Shown: positions 25,446-35,058, counted from the first letter of the stretch. The stretch: DNA of 40,552 nucleotides from Dysgonamonadaceae bacterium (GCA_031275735.1 JAISOJ010000108.1:1-40552), one strand, 5' to 3'. Translations and numbers: made by a program. Notes: generated by a model not told the origin, from the sequence alone.

Positions 25446-28400
25446 ATGAAAAAAAAACGAATGTCGCAAATAACGCTGCTTTGGGTCGTTTTACCGATAA
25501 CGGTTTTCGCCCAAAACCTCCTTTCTCCAAACGCATTGATTACCATTCAGCGGGAGAACGCAGCAATTGGCGAAATTCTGAAAGAAATTGAAGAACAGAC
25601 CGGATATTTTTTAGTCTTTTCCAAAGAAGATTTAAACATTAATCAGAAGGTAACGCTGAAAATAAAAAACGAAAAACTGGACAAAGCGCTTTCCCGCCTA
25701 CTTTCGCCTTTGCATATCACGTATATTATTATCGAAAACCACATCATCCTGAAAAAGCAGGCCCTTGAAAAAGAAGCAAACTCACCGGGCAAAACCGCTA
25801 CTGATTTTCCGGAAGAAAACATCGAAAAAACCTCTTCCGAAATGAAAGAAAAGTGGATCGAAGAGGTGGTCGTCATCGGTTACGGAACACACAAGCGCTT
25901 GAATGTTACCGGCTCCATCGCATCCATCACCGGAAGCCGTCTGGTACAATCGCATCAAGCCGATTTGTCCAATGCCATAGCCGGTAATTTGCCGGGACTT
26001 CGGAGCATACAAAAAAGCGGACGACCGGGATACGACGGCAGCATCATTGATATCCGGGGCTATGGCGACGATATCCTGACGATTGTTGATGGCGTAGAAC
26101 GTCCGTTTTCCCAAATCGACCCCAACGAAATCGAATCCGTTTCTATTTTGAAAGACGCATCGGCTGCGATTTATGGTTGCAAAAGCGCTAACGGCGTATT
26201 GCTCATTACGACTAAAAAAGGAAAAGAAACGCCTCCCAAAATCTCGTACAACTTCAATACCGTTTCCCAGAGTATTACCCGCTATCCGGAATACATGAAT
26301 GTATGGGATTACATGAACAGTTATAATGAAGCACGCCTCAATATGGCGCACTTGGGACAGACGCCCGCTTTCACTCCGGACGATATATCCCAGGCACAAA
26401 ATACCGACTGGCAAGAAGCGGTATTAAAAGATTTTGCCCCCATGCAGCAGCACAATCTGAATATTTCGGGTGGAAGCCCAACCACAAAATATTTCATTTC
26501 CGCCGGCTGCCTGAATCAGGACGGAATCTTGAAAACGAAAGATAATTTCCGCCGTTACAACTTCCGGTCCAATTTCAGCACGCTAATTGCCGAACGCTTA
26601 ACGGCAGAAGTTCAAATTGGCGGCCGGCGCGAACGGAGAGACGCGCCCGCTACCGTTGCCGGAGGAGGAAGCAATGATAATTTTTCTCACAGCATTTTCA
26701 AAAACATGGCAATGGCATTGCCATACAAAACAGTATATGCTAATAACAATCCGCTTTATTATAACGATTTGGGAAGCGAGCCAAACCCGGCGGCATTACT
26801 CGACCGCGACAAAGCGGGCGCCGACAGGAAGCAATACGACGAACTGAACGGGCAATTGGTTTTGAATTACGATATGCCATTCATCAAGGGATTATCCCTG
26901 AAAGCATTGCTGGCTTACGACAAACAAACAGACAACCAAGATATTTTTAAAAAGGCGTTTTCCGAATACACCTGGTACCCCGCCGAAAACACTTACGCCC
27001 CTGTGCCGGTAACTCAAACGACTGCCAAACTGGAAAAAATGCAACAGAACGACCTCGTTAACCAACAATATTCCATTTCGTACCGGAACCAGTTCGACCG
27101 GCATACAATCGCCGGATTAATACTGGGAGAAGTCCGCCGATTCAAACACAAAGAACACTCCGCCTATGGAGAATTGGAACTTTCATCCGTATCGGAACTG
27201 GATGCTGCGGAAAAAAACAAAACCGTCGACGGCGCTTCCACGCAATCGGCTAATATGGGATTTGCCGCGCGGCTTAATTATATGTATAACAATAAATATT
27301 TACTGGAAATAAGTTTCCGGAAAGATGGCGTAAGCAAATTTACCGGCGACGGCCGGTGGACATTTACATCGGCTGTTTCCGCCGGATGGAGAATTTCGGA
27401 AGAAAAATTTTTCAAAAATCATACCGGAACCGTTGATAACCTGAAATTAAGAGCCTCTTACGGAAAATTCCCTTTAGCCGGCGATTTGAGCGAAATCTAT
27501 TTCCTGGAAGGATACAACTATCCGGGGCGCGACGCCTTCGGATTTCCGCTTTACTTCGTTCAAGGCGAAAACAATCCGGTACTGGCGGCTTCCGACAGAG
27601 GATTAACCAATCCTTACCTTAGCTGGGAAAAGGTAAGCATAACGAATATCGGAATCGACGCTTCGCTCTGGGACAGCAAGTTTTATGCCGAGTGGGACGG
27701 ATTTTACCGGCTCCATACCGGCATGTACTTTACTCGAACCCAAACATTGCCCACTTCTTTCGGAGCCGTTATGCCGGACGAAAACTTAAATAGCGAAAGC
27801 GACCGGGGAATGGAACTCGTATTAGGCAGCAGGCACAGGATAGAAGAATGGCAACTCGACGTCAAAGCCGCTTTTTCCTGCACACGTAAAAAAAGAGAAT
27901 ACCAGGAATTACCCGAAGCAGGCAATCAATACGACTACTGGGTAAATCGCTACATGGAAAGTAATGGCCGCACAGCTAAAAATCCGTATCGCTGGGACAA
28001 TATCACCTGGGGATACGAAGCACTGGGGCAATTTCAAAATTATGAAGAAATCCTGCAAGCTTCCATTCAGGACGGACAAGGAAATACAACCCTCCTGCCC
28101 GGCGATATTAAATACAAAGACGTCAATAACGACGGATTAATCAATGATTTGGATTTAGTCCCCATCGGCAGGAACGACCGCCCAGAAATATTTTTCGGGC
28201 TTACACTCTCTTCCGTATGGAAAAATATCGACATAACGCTTTTCTTCCAGGGGGCGGCCAACTACACCTATACGCTTAATTACAGAGATGCATTTGCACA
28301 GGGAGGAATCGGAAACGGCTATGCCATGTATAGCGACCGCTGGCGCCGCGCCGATGTGAACGATCCGAACAGCGCATGGATACCGGGATATTTTCCCCCG

Positions 28401-28682
28401 ATCAGAGTAGAAAGTTACGCCGGCAATCAAGCGCCCTCCACATTCTGGAGTAAAAACACCGCATATCTGCGCCTGAAAACGATCGACTGCGGATACACTT
28501 TACCGCACGCAATCACTGCCAAAGCAGGAATACAGAAATTGCGCTTTTCCGTAAACGCATATAATTTATTGACATTCAGTCGGAAAGAGCTAAAATACGT
28601 CGATCCGGAAGGAGAAACCGGCTACGGCATCTATTATCCGCAAATGAAGTCCGTCGGTTTTGGAATCACTGTTGAATTTTAA
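25446..28682 (+). CDS. SusC-like TonB-dependent receptor with an STN signalling domain
   Basis: A 1078-residue outer-membrane glycan importer. Order: signal peptide (1-23), STN domain (about 26-103: NALITIQRENAAIGEILKEI ... KALSRLLSPLHITYIIIENH), a short hydrophilic linker, plug domain starting at EEVVVIGYGTHKRLNVTGS (about residue 139), then the beta barrel ending FGITVEF with the terminal Phe required for BAM. The carboxypeptidase-regulatory domain that usually lies between STN and plug in SusC proteins is missing; only a linker of some 35 residues is present. The STN domain pairs with the upstream FecR for trans-envelope induction. susD starts 6 bases after its stop. Substrate is inferred from downstream enzymes (mannosides). 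Confidence 0.95.
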   Translation: MKKKRMSQITLLWVVLPITVFAQNLLSPNALITIQRENAAIGEILKEIEEQTGYFLVFSKEDLNINQKVTLKIKNEKLDKALSRLLSPLHITYIIIENHIILKKQALEKEANSPGKTATDFPEENIEKTSSEMKEKWIEEVVVIGYGTHKRLNVTGSIASITGSRLVQSHQADLSNAIAGNLPGLRSIQKSGRPGYDGSIIDIRGYGDDILTIVDGVERPFSQIDPNEIESVSILKDASAAIYGCKSANGVLLITTKKGKETPPKISYNFNTVSQSITRYPEYMNVWDYMNSYNEARLNMAHLGQTPAFTPDDISQAQNTDWQEAVLKDFAPMQQHNLNISGGSPTTKYFISAGCLNQDGILKTKDNFRRYNFRSNFSTLIAERLTAEVQIGGRRERRDAPATVAGGGSNDNFSHSIFKNMAMALPYKTVYANNNPLYYNDLGSEPNPAALLDRDKAGADRKQYDELNGQLVLNYDMPFIKGLSLKALLAYDKQTDNQDIFKKAFSEYTWYPAENTYAPVPVTQTTAKLEKMQQNDLVNQQYSISYRNQFDRHTIAGLILGEVRRFKHKEHSAYGELELSSVSELDAAEKNKTVDGASTQSANMGFAARLNYMYNNKYLLEISFRKDGVSKFTGDGRWTFTSAVSAGWRISEEKFFKNHTGTVDNLKLRASYGKFPLAGDLSEIYFLEGYNYPGRDAFGFPLYFVQGENNPVLAASDRGLTNPYLSWEKVSITNIGIDASLWDSKFYAEWDGFYRLHTGMYFTRTQTLPTSFGAVMPDENLNSESDRGMELVLGSRHRIEEWQLDVKAAFSCTRKKREYQELPEAGNQYDYWVNRYMESNGRTAKNPYRWDNITWGYEALGQFQNYEEILQASIQDGQGNTTLLPGDIKYKDVNNDGLINDLDLVPIGRNDRPEIFFGLTLSSVWKNIDITLFFQGAANYTYTLNYRDAFAQGGIGNGYAMYSDRWRRADVNDPNSAWIPGYFPPIRVESYAGNQAPSTFWSKNTAYLRLKTIDCGYTLPHAITAKAGIQKLRFSVNAYNLLTFSRKELKYVDPEGETGYGIYYPQMKSVGFGITVEF

Positions 28683-28688
28683 TACTAT

Positions 28689-30617
28689 ATGAAACATCCA
28701 TCTTTCTCATCCGTCACTCGTCGCTTGTCACTTGTCACCCGTCACCCGTCACCCGTCACTCGTCACTTGTCACCCGTCACTCGTTTACTCGTCAACTCGT
28801 TTACTTGTTTACTCGTTTACTCGTCAACCTATCTACTCCTCACAAGCTGCGATGATTTTTTCGACGTCGAGCCGGCCGCCTTTATCGACAACGCGGAAGC
28901 CTGGAACGACGAAGAAACCGTCAATGCTATCCTGGCCGACGCTTACGCACGAATCAATCACGAAGATTTCTCCTATTTTGAAGGCTTTTGGGTATATTCA
29001 CTCTTGAATTTAAGTTCCGCCTCCGACGAAACCTGGCCTTCGTGGCAACAAGGAGAATTTGGAACAGGAGGAAAAATGCAGGTCATTTTCGGAGATACCT
29101 GGTTTTACATCTGGCCTTACGACCAAATCCGGAACTGCAACGAAATCATCCGGAAAACAGATCTTTCAGACCATGCACAGAAAGAACAGATCAAGGCAGA
29201 AATACGCTTCATCCGCGCTTACCATTATTTCCTTTTAGTCAAGCGATTCGGCGGCGTTCCACTCATCAGGGAGGTACAGGAATACCAGACGGAAAATACG
29301 GAAGCGCTGGAAATTCCCCGAAGCAAAGAACAGGAAATATGGGACTTCATTGCTGCCGAAATGGATACTATTGCCTTGATTCTGCCGCAAAAGCGCTCTG
29401 CCGACAATCGGAGCAGGGTTTCGCGCTATGCAGCTTATGCCTTGAAATCGAGAGCAATGCTCTATGCCGCATCCATTGCAAAGTATGGAAAAACGGAATT
29501 AAACGGTCTGGCAGGAATCGATGCTCCCCCCGAAAAATATTGGGAAGCTGCGGCAACAGCCGCCGATTCGGTTATCCAATCCGGAACCTATCATCTCTAC
29601 AATCAATATCCGGATAAAGCGGAAAATTACAACCGCCTGTTTTTAGACAAAAATAATGAAGAATATATATGGACCAAAGAATACCGGCTGCCTGAATCGG
29701 GACACAGTTTCGATCACATGACGACGCCTTACAGTTTTACGAGCGGATACGGCTGCGGATTAACCCCTGCACTCGAATTTGTCGAAGCTTACGAATACAT
29801 CGACGGCGCCCCCGGCAAACTCCCCGTTGAAAAAGAGGCAACGCCCATACAGTACGATCATCCCCTGGATTTATTTGCCGGAAAAGATCCGCGCCTGTTT
29901 GCATCGGTCTATTTACCCATGTCGAAATTCAAGGACGGAACAGTGGAAATACGTCGAGGCATGTACACCGAAGCAACCCGAAGTTATAAAGCCGCTTCCA
30001 ATTTAATGGAAAAAACGGTATTACAAGGCCGGAAAGATTCGATTACGCTAAGCGGAAAAGACGGCATTATACTCACATCCGATCCTACCAATACCGGCTT
30101 TTACCAGAAAAAATTCTATGACGAAAGCCGGAAAGATTTTTCCGAAAACAAATCCGACCAGCCCTGGCCGCTGTTTCGTCTGGCAGAAATGTATTTGAAT
30201 AAAGCGGAAGCCCAAATGGAATTAGGAAACAAAAAAGAAGCCGCGGAAGCGCTGAACCGGGTGAGGCAACGCGCCGGAATCCGCGTATTAACGACCGACG
30301 AAATCACGATGGAACGTATCCGGAACGAACGGAGGATAGAATTAGCATTTGAAGGTCACCGGTTTTGGGATTTGCGCCGGTGGCGAATAGCCGCTCCGGG
30401 CAGCGATCCCCGTGCGGGCATATTATCCCCCTTGCCGCCGACAGCGCTTTTCCCCTGGATTGTTTACGAAAACGGAAAATACGTTTTCACGAAAGCCTCC
30501 GGCGCTTCGGAAGTGCAAAAACCCAATAAGATTTTCCTTCAACGACATTATTACCTGAAATTGAAGCCCGAAGAAATAAATTCGAACAAAAAATTAATTC
30601 AAAATCCCGGATATTAG
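28689..30617 (+). CDS. SusD/RagB glycan-binding lipoprotein with a repeat-encoded leader
   Basis: A 642-residue surface lipoprotein that caps the SusC barrel. The SusD domain starts at CDDFFDVEPA (lipid cysteine Cys54) and runs through SDETWPSWQQG, EIRFIRAYHYFLLVKRFGGV, ADNRSRVSRYAAYALKSRAM and the C-terminal NRVRQRAGI / ERRIELAFEGHRFWDLRRW, the strongest SusD hallmarks. The first 53 residues are unusual: they are encoded by tandem repeats of about 7 bases (28711-28783, giving VTRHPSP-like heptads) and then 8 bases (28784-28828, giving LLVYSF-like residues), with the lipobox LLTSC behind them. No other in-frame Met exists before the lipobox, so translation must pass through the repeats from ATG 28689, 6 bases after susC. 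Confidence 0.93.
   Translation: MKHPSFSSVTRRLSLVTRHPSPVTRHLSPVTRLLVNSFTCLLVYSSTYLLLTSCDDFFDVEPAAFIDNAEAWNDEETVNAILADAYARINHEDFSYFEGFWVYSLLNLSSASDETWPSWQQGEFGTGGKMQVIFGDTWFYIWPYDQIRNCNEIIRKTDLSDHAQKEQIKAEIRFIRAYHYFLLVKRFGGVPLIREVQEYQTENTEALEIPRSKEQEIWDFIAAEMDTIALILPQKRSADNRSRVSRYAAYALKSRAMLYAASIAKYGKTELNGLAGIDAPPEKYWEAAATAADSVIQSGTYHLYNQYPDKAENYNRLFLDKNNEEYIWTKEYRLPESGHSFDHMTTPYSFTSGYGCGLTPALEFVEAYEYIDGAPGKLPVEKEATPIQYDHPLDLFAGKDPRLFASVYLPMSKFKDGTVEIRRGMYTEATRSYKAASNLMEKTVLQGRKDSITLSGKDGIILTSDPTNTGFYQKKFYDESRKDFSENKSDQPWPLFRLAEMYLNKAEAQMELGNKKEAAEALNRVRQRAGIRVLTTDEITMERIRNERRIELAFEGHRFWDLRRWRIAAPGSDPRAGILSPLPPTALFPWIVYENGKYVFTKASGASEVQKPNKIFLQRHYYLKLKPEEINSNKKLIQNPGY
28711..28828. repeat. Tandem 7-base then 8-base repeats in the susD leader
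   Basis: About ten units of TCAC(C/T)(C/T)G (7 bases; 28711-28783) run directly into about six units of TTTACTCG/TCAACTCG/TTTACTTG (8 bases; 28784-28828). The 8-base family is also found in the DUF3823 and GH2 genes. All of it is in frame and translated as part of SusD. Confidence 0.9.
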
Positions 30618-30620
30618 CGT

Positions 30621-31478
30621 ATGAAATTATTTATTTATCCAAGAGTTAACAAGTTAACGAGTAAACAAGTTAACGAGAGGCGCGAAGCGCTGCAAGTAGG
30701 CGCCTCCCTCTCGTCAGCTCATCAACTCGTTTACTCGTTTACTTGTTTACTCGTCTACTTGTTCACTGCTTGTGAAATCGACAACTACGAACCGCCCACC
30801 GGCGGATTGTACGGACAAATCGTAGACGCGGAAACCGGCGATCCTGTGCCGCAGCCGCTCCCTTCCGAGGGAGGACTTCGCCTGCGGTTTTACGAGGCGG
30901 ACAGAGAAAACGCTATCGAACAGCATTTTTACGCCCAGGCAGACGGGTCGTATAAAAACACCCATTTGTTTAACGGGCCTGTACGCTTAGTATTGGAACA
31001 GCGGAATTTTTTCCCGATTGATACGGTAGAGTTGAATATTCAGGGACAAACAAAGAAAGACATTGAAGTGATACCCTACGCCCGAATCAAGGTTAAAAGC
31101 CTGCAAGCAGACGGAAATCTCATCACCGCCGGTTTTACGATCGAAAGAAGCAAAAACCGGTCGTATGAACGGCTTCACCTGTCGCAATATCTCCTGCTCT
31201 GGCACGCCTCGCCTTACATCGACAGGCAAACGGTTAATTTTTCAGGGCAAATTTCGACCGGATTTCCGGATGAGCCGGACGCTTTGAACCGGCTGCATGA
31301 CGTCGCGCTGGATTTGTCGGACGACACAAACAGAAAATTATTAAAAGAAAAAGCAAATATCATATCGGGAAACGGAAACATAATTTATATCCGCCTCTGC
31401 CTTATTACATACGACGAAAGCAGCGATGCGATTTATGCCAATTACAGTTCGACATATCCAATTAAAATAGCATTATAA
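30621..31478 (+). CDS. DUF3823-type surface lipoprotein with a repeat-encoded leader
   Basis: A 285-residue protein following susD by 3 bases. DUF3823 proteins commonly sit right after susD in Bacteroidetes loci and are presumed surface glycan-binding lipoproteins; the mature part opens CEIDNYEPPTGGLYGQIVDA, followed by ETGDPVPQPLPSEGGLRLRF, the family's N-terminal beta-sandwich pattern, and a second domain from about residue 158. The leader (residues 1-50) is atypical. It contains VNKLTSKQVN from an 8-base array in reverse orientation (30644-30676), a GC-rich centre, and QLVYSFTCLLVYLFTAC from the forward array (30722-30762), where Cys51 is the lipid-modified residue. Translation from ATG 30621 through the repeats is required to make the lipobox. 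Confidence 0.82.
   Translation: MKLFIYPRVNKLTSKQVNERREALQVGASLSSAHQLVYSFTCLLVYLFTACEIDNYEPPTGGLYGQIVDAETGDPVPQPLPSEGGLRLRFYEADRENAIEQHFYAQADGSYKNTHLFNGPVRLVLEQRNFFPIDTVELNIQGQTKKDIEVIPYARIKVKSLQADGNLITAGFTIERSKNRSYERLHLSQYLLLWHASPYIDRQTVNFSGQISTGFPDEPDALNRLHDVALDLSDDTNRKLLKEKANIISGNGNIIYIRLCLITYDESSDAIYANYSSTYPIKIAL
30644..30762. repeat. Inverted 8-base repeat arrays in the DUF3823 leader
   Basis: Left arm of four AGTTAAC(A/G)/AGTAAACA units (30644-30676), a centre with GAGGCGC/GCGCCTC stem (30677-30706), and a right arm of five TTTACTCG-type units (30722-30762). The arms are reverse complements, so the transcript can fold into a long hairpin. Confidence 0.88.
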
Positions 31479-31501
31479 TTACAATAAAACAATAGAAAAT
31501 T

Positions 31502-32638
31502 ATGAGCAAAAAGATTATTTCAGGTTTACTGCCTACCGCCCTCCTTTTCTTCTCCTGTGGAGAAAAAGACACAGCCGGCACGCCGGTTTTTCCAATGGGG
31601 CCTTTTGTCCGTTCAACCGTGGCGAACCCGGTTATCCTCCCCGATACAGCAACGCTGTTTTTAGACCCGCTGTCGAACGATTCGCTCGCATGGGAAGCCG
31701 GTGACACATTCAATCCCGCCGCCGCTGTGCTGAATGATGAGATTATCATCCTTTACCGGGCGGAAGACCGGTCGGGCCAAGGCATCGGGCAACGGACTTC
31801 CCGCCTGGGCTACGCTTCGTCGAAAGACGGCTTGCACTTTACAAGGCTTTCGACGCCGGTACTCTTCCCCGACAACGATTCGCAAAAGGAAATGGAATAT
31901 CCGGGCGGCTGCGAAGATCCCCGCATCGCCCTGTCGGAAGATGGGCAGTATGTGATGCTGTACACGCAATGGAACCGGCAGACGCCCCGACTGGCGGTTG
32001 CTACTTCTACCGACCTGAAAACATGGACAAAACAGGGACCGGCTTTTGCCCGGGCATACGGCGGGCGTTTTAACGAGTACTTTTCAAAATCAGCTTCCAT
32101 CGTTACCGAAATAAAGAACGGCAAACAAACCATTGTCCCAATCGGAGGCAAATACTGGATGTACTGGGGCGAAAAAGCGGTTTATGCGGCTACTTCCGAT
32201 AACCTGACCGACTGGACGCCGCTATTGGACGACAAGCAGGAATTGAAGGTACTCTACCAACCGCGAAAAGGCTATTTCGACAGCGAACTGACGGAATGCG
32301 GCCCGCCAGCCATACGAACCAAGGAAGGAATCATTTTGTTGTATAATGGAAAAAACCGCGAAGGCGAAGGCGGCGATCCCAATTATACCGCCCGCACTTA
32401 TTGCGCCGGTCAGGCGCTGTTTGACGCCAACCACCCCGACAGGCTGCTGAAAGTAGAAGATAAACCCTTTTTGATCCCGCAGGAATCGTTCGAAAAAAGC
32501 GGACAATATCCGGCAGGCACCGTCTTCGTCGAAGGCATGGCCTATTTCCGCGGCAAATGGTTTCTATACTACGGCTGTGCCGATTCGCGAGTAGCAGTAG
32601 CAATATACGATCCTTCCAATAATAAAAATAAAAAATGA
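31502..32638 (+). CDS. GH130 beta-mannoside phosphorylase/mannosidase lipoprotein
   Basis: A 378-residue five-bladed beta-propeller enzyme of family GH130, whose members phosphorolyse or hydrolyse beta-mannosides (beta-1,4-Man-GlcNAc or beta-1,2-mannan). Residues 1-19 are a lipoprotein signal (LLFFSCG, Cys19). Family motifs: FNPAAAVLNDEIIILYRAED, SRLGYASSKDGLHF, YPGGCEDPR (Glu138-Asp139, catalytic region), and KYWMYWGEKAVYAATSDNL. The C-terminal blade shows VEGMAYFRGKWFLYYGCADS. Whether it is a phosphorylase or hydrolase depends on active-site residues I cannot align here. It is translationally coupled to the GH92 gene by a 4-base overlap. Confidence 0.85.
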   Translation: MSKKIISGLLPTALLFFSCGEKDTAGTPVFPMGPFVRSTVANPVILPDTATLFLDPLSNDSLAWEAGDTFNPAAAVLNDEIIILYRAEDRSGQGIGQRTSRLGYASSKDGLHFTRLSTPVLFPDNDSQKEMEYPGGCEDPRIALSEDGQYVMLYTQWNRQTPRLAVATSTDLKTWTKQGPAFARAYGGRFNEYFSKSASIVTEIKNGKQTIVPIGGKYWMYWGEKAVYAATSDNLTDWTPLLDDKQELKVLYQPRKGYFDSELTECGPPAIRTKEGIILLYNGKNREGEGGDPNYTARTYCAGQALFDANHPDRLLKVEDKPFLIPQESFEKSGQYPAGTVFVEGMAYFRGKWFLYYGCADSRVAVAIYDPSNNKNKK

Positions 32639-34971
32639 AAAAAACAAACCTTATCCTCGTTTCCCTACTCCTGCTTTCGGCCTGTTCACATACCAGGCCG
32701 GAGGAAATAAAGGGAAAAAAACCCTGGCAATATGTCAATCCATTTGTCGGAGCAAGTACCAGCATCGGAGCAGCAGGAGTTTATCACGGCTTGGGTAAAA
32801 CCTTTCCCGGAGCCACTACACCCTACGGAATGGTGCAGGTAAGCCCAAACACCATTACCGGCGGCGACAACAGCCCCGGCTACAGTTATGAACATCAAAC
32901 CATCGAAGGCTTCGCTTTCACCCAGATGAGCGGCGTAGGCTGGTACGGCGATTTGGGAAACTTTTTAGTTATGCCCGCCACCGGAACACTGAAAACCGCC
33001 GCCGGAAAAGAGAACTCCCGCAAAGGATACCGCTCGTATTACGCCAAAGAATCCGAAAAAGCCTCCTGCGGATATTATGCCGTAGAATTAACCGATTACG
33101 ATATACTGGTCGAAGCTACGGCAGCGCCTCACAGCGGAATGTTGAAATTTACATTCCCCAAAAGCAACCAGTCGCGTATCCAGATTGATCTGGCGAGGCG
33201 CGTAGGAGGAACCTCAACGTATCAATACGCCGAAATCGTCGACGACACGCATCTCAAAGGATGGATGAAATGCTCGCCGGAAGGCGGCGGATGGGGAAAC
33301 GGCGAAGGAAAAGCAGACTATACCGTCTATTTTTTCGCCGAATTGAGCAAACCCATGAAAAAAAACGGATTCTGGACAGCCGACATCCCCCCTCGCCAGG
33401 TACGCCTGCGCGATGAAGTGCAAAGCGACGAATACCAAAAGCGGATCGCCCAGGCGCGGATTATCTACGACCGGACGAAATGCGAAGGAAAGCATATCGG
33501 TTTTTTTACCGAATTTGAAACCAAAACCAAAGAAGAGCTTACGCTGAAAGTCGGCATCTCCTTTGTGGATATGGAAGGCGCACGCAACAATTTTGAAAAG
33601 GAAATTGCCGGTAAAACATTCGAAGAAATCCGCCGGGACGCCGAAAATCAGTGGAACAGCGCCCTGTCGAAACTTCAGGTCGAAAGCCGCAACGAAGAAG
33701 ATAAAATCATTTTCTATACCGCACTGTATCATACGATGATCGACCCGCGCATTTATACGGATGTAGACGGGCGGTACACCGGCGGCGACGGACGTATTCA
33801 TACGGCAGAGGGTTTTACCCGGCGTACGATTTTCAGCGGATGGGACGTATTTCGCTCGCAATTCCCCCTGCAAACGCTGATTAATCCCCAACTGGTCAAC
33901 GACGAACTCAATTCCCTCATTACGCTTGCCGAAGAAAGCGGAAATGAATACTACGAACGCTGGGAACTTTTGAACGCTTACAGCGGCTGTATGATCGGCA
34001 ATCCTGCCCTGCCGGTATTGGCAGACGCTTGGCTGAAAGGTATTCGCGGCTACGACATCGAAAAAGCCTACCGATATGCCGTCCACTCGTCCGAACGCTT
34101 TAGCAATCCCGACGATAAGGGTTTTTACGGTCCGCCGTACAGTATTTCCAATACCCTCGAATATGCTTATGCCGACTGGTGCCTGGCGCAGTTGGCCAAA
34201 GACCTGGGTAAAACCGCCGACGCCGAACGGTTTACGATAAAAGGAGGCTATTACCGGAATGTTTTTGATCCTTCGATCAAATGGTTCCGGCCCCGCCAAG
34301 ACAACGGCGAGTGGGAAAAATGGGACGATAATTCGCTGACGGAGGAAGGATTCGGATCTATCGAAACCAATCCCTATCAACAAGGCTGGTTTGTGCCGCA
34401 AGACGTTGACGGGCTGGTGGAGTTGATGGGCGGACGCGAAGCGGCGCTGGCCTTCCTGAACGGCTTCTTTGAAAAAGCGCCGGAAAATATGCTCTGGAAT
34501 CAGTATTACAATCATGCCAACGAACCGGTGCATCACGCGGCTTATCTCTACAACCGCATACAATCGCCCTGGCTAACGCAGAAATGGACGCGAACCGTAT
34601 GCAAACGCGCTTACTTCAATTCCGTCGAAGGGCTGGTAGGAAACGAAGACGCCGGGCAAATGTCGGCATGGTACGTACTGTCGGCCACCGGAATCTACCC
34701 CTTCTGTCCGGGCGAAACAAGGTATGAAATCACTTCGCCCGTGTTTGATAAAATCATTTATACAACGCCCGCCACAGGCAATACATTTACGATTATTGCC
34801 CACAACAATTCGCCGGAGAATATGTATATCCAATCGGCCAAGCTGAACGGCGATCCGTATAACCGGTGCTTCATCGATCATGCCGCCATCCTCAAAGGAG
34901 GAACGCTGGAATTATTCATGGGAACGTATCCCAACCGGCTATGGGGAATAGAAGAGAGAACTAAAAACTAA
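32635..34971 (+). CDS. GH92 alpha-mannosidase lipoprotein
   Basis: A 778-residue calcium-dependent exo-alpha-mannosidase of family GH92, widely used to trim high-mannose N-glycans and fungal mannans. It has a lipoprotein signal (LLLLSACS, Cys17). The N-terminal beta-sandwich begins VNPFVGASTS, with TFPGATTPYGMVQVSP and SPGYSYEHQTIEGFAFTQMS; the alpha/alpha-barrel domain holds FYTALYHTMIDPRIYTDVDG, FSGWDVFRSQFPL, and GNEDAGQMSAWYVLSATGIY, the strongest family motif. The last residues RTKN and the stop are written by the start of a dispersed repeat (34958 onward). It starts within the end of the GH130 gene. The linkage specificity is not determined by the sequence. Confidence 0.95.
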   Translation: MKKTNLILVSLLLLSACSHTRPEEIKGKKPWQYVNPFVGASTSIGAAGVYHGLGKTFPGATTPYGMVQVSPNTITGGDNSPGYSYEHQTIEGFAFTQMSGVGWYGDLGNFLVMPATGTLKTAAGKENSRKGYRSYYAKESEKASCGYYAVELTDYDILVEATAAPHSGMLKFTFPKSNQSRIQIDLARRVGGTSTYQYAEIVDDTHLKGWMKCSPEGGGWGNGEGKADYTVYFFAELSKPMKKNGFWTADIPPRQVRLRDEVQSDEYQKRIAQARIIYDRTKCEGKHIGFFTEFETKTKEELTLKVGISFVDMEGARNNFEKEIAGKTFEEIRRDAENQWNSALSKLQVESRNEEDKIIFYTALYHTMIDPRIYTDVDGRYTGGDGRIHTAEGFTRRTIFSGWDVFRSQFPLQTLINPQLVNDELNSLITLAEESGNEYYERWELLNAYSGCMIGNPALPVLADAWLKGIRGYDIEKAYRYAVHSSERFSNPDDKGFYGPPYSISNTLEYAYADWCLAQLAKDLGKTADAERFTIKGGYYRNVFDPSIKWFRPRQDNGEWEKWDDNSLTEEGFGSIETNPYQQGWFVPQDVDGLVELMGGREAALAFLNGFFEKAPENMLWNQYYNHANEPVHHAAYLYNRIQSPWLTQKWTRTVCKRAYFNSVEGLVGNEDAGQMSAWYVLSATGIYPFCPGETRYEITSPVFDKIIYTTPATGNTFTIIAHNNSPENMYIQSAKLNGDPYNRCFIDHAAILKGGTLELFMGTYPNRLWGIEERTKN

Positions 34972-35058
34972 AAGTTACGCGAAGCGCAGCAAACATTGCG
35001 TCGCGAAGTAGAGACGTATTGCAATACGTCTCTACGCTCCCTTGGTCGACAGGACGGG
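34958..35058. repeat. Dispersed repeat, copy A (behind GH92)
   Basis: About 100 bases, near identical to 39847-39946: GAACTAAAAACTAAAAGTTA, a CGCGA...TCGCG stem, then a perfect 28-base palindrome (35008-35035; half GTAGAGACGTATTG), and CGCTCCCTTGGT. It begins inside the last codons of GH92. Confidence 0.9.

Noticed and set aside
25782-26414. 210-codon minus-strand frame opposite SusC
   Set aside because: Shadow of the susC coding sequence.
33214-34563. 449-codon minus-strand frame opposite GH92
   Set aside because: It is antisense to a clear GH92 gene; long antisense frames are expected from the GC-rich codon bias here. No signal or domain is visible.
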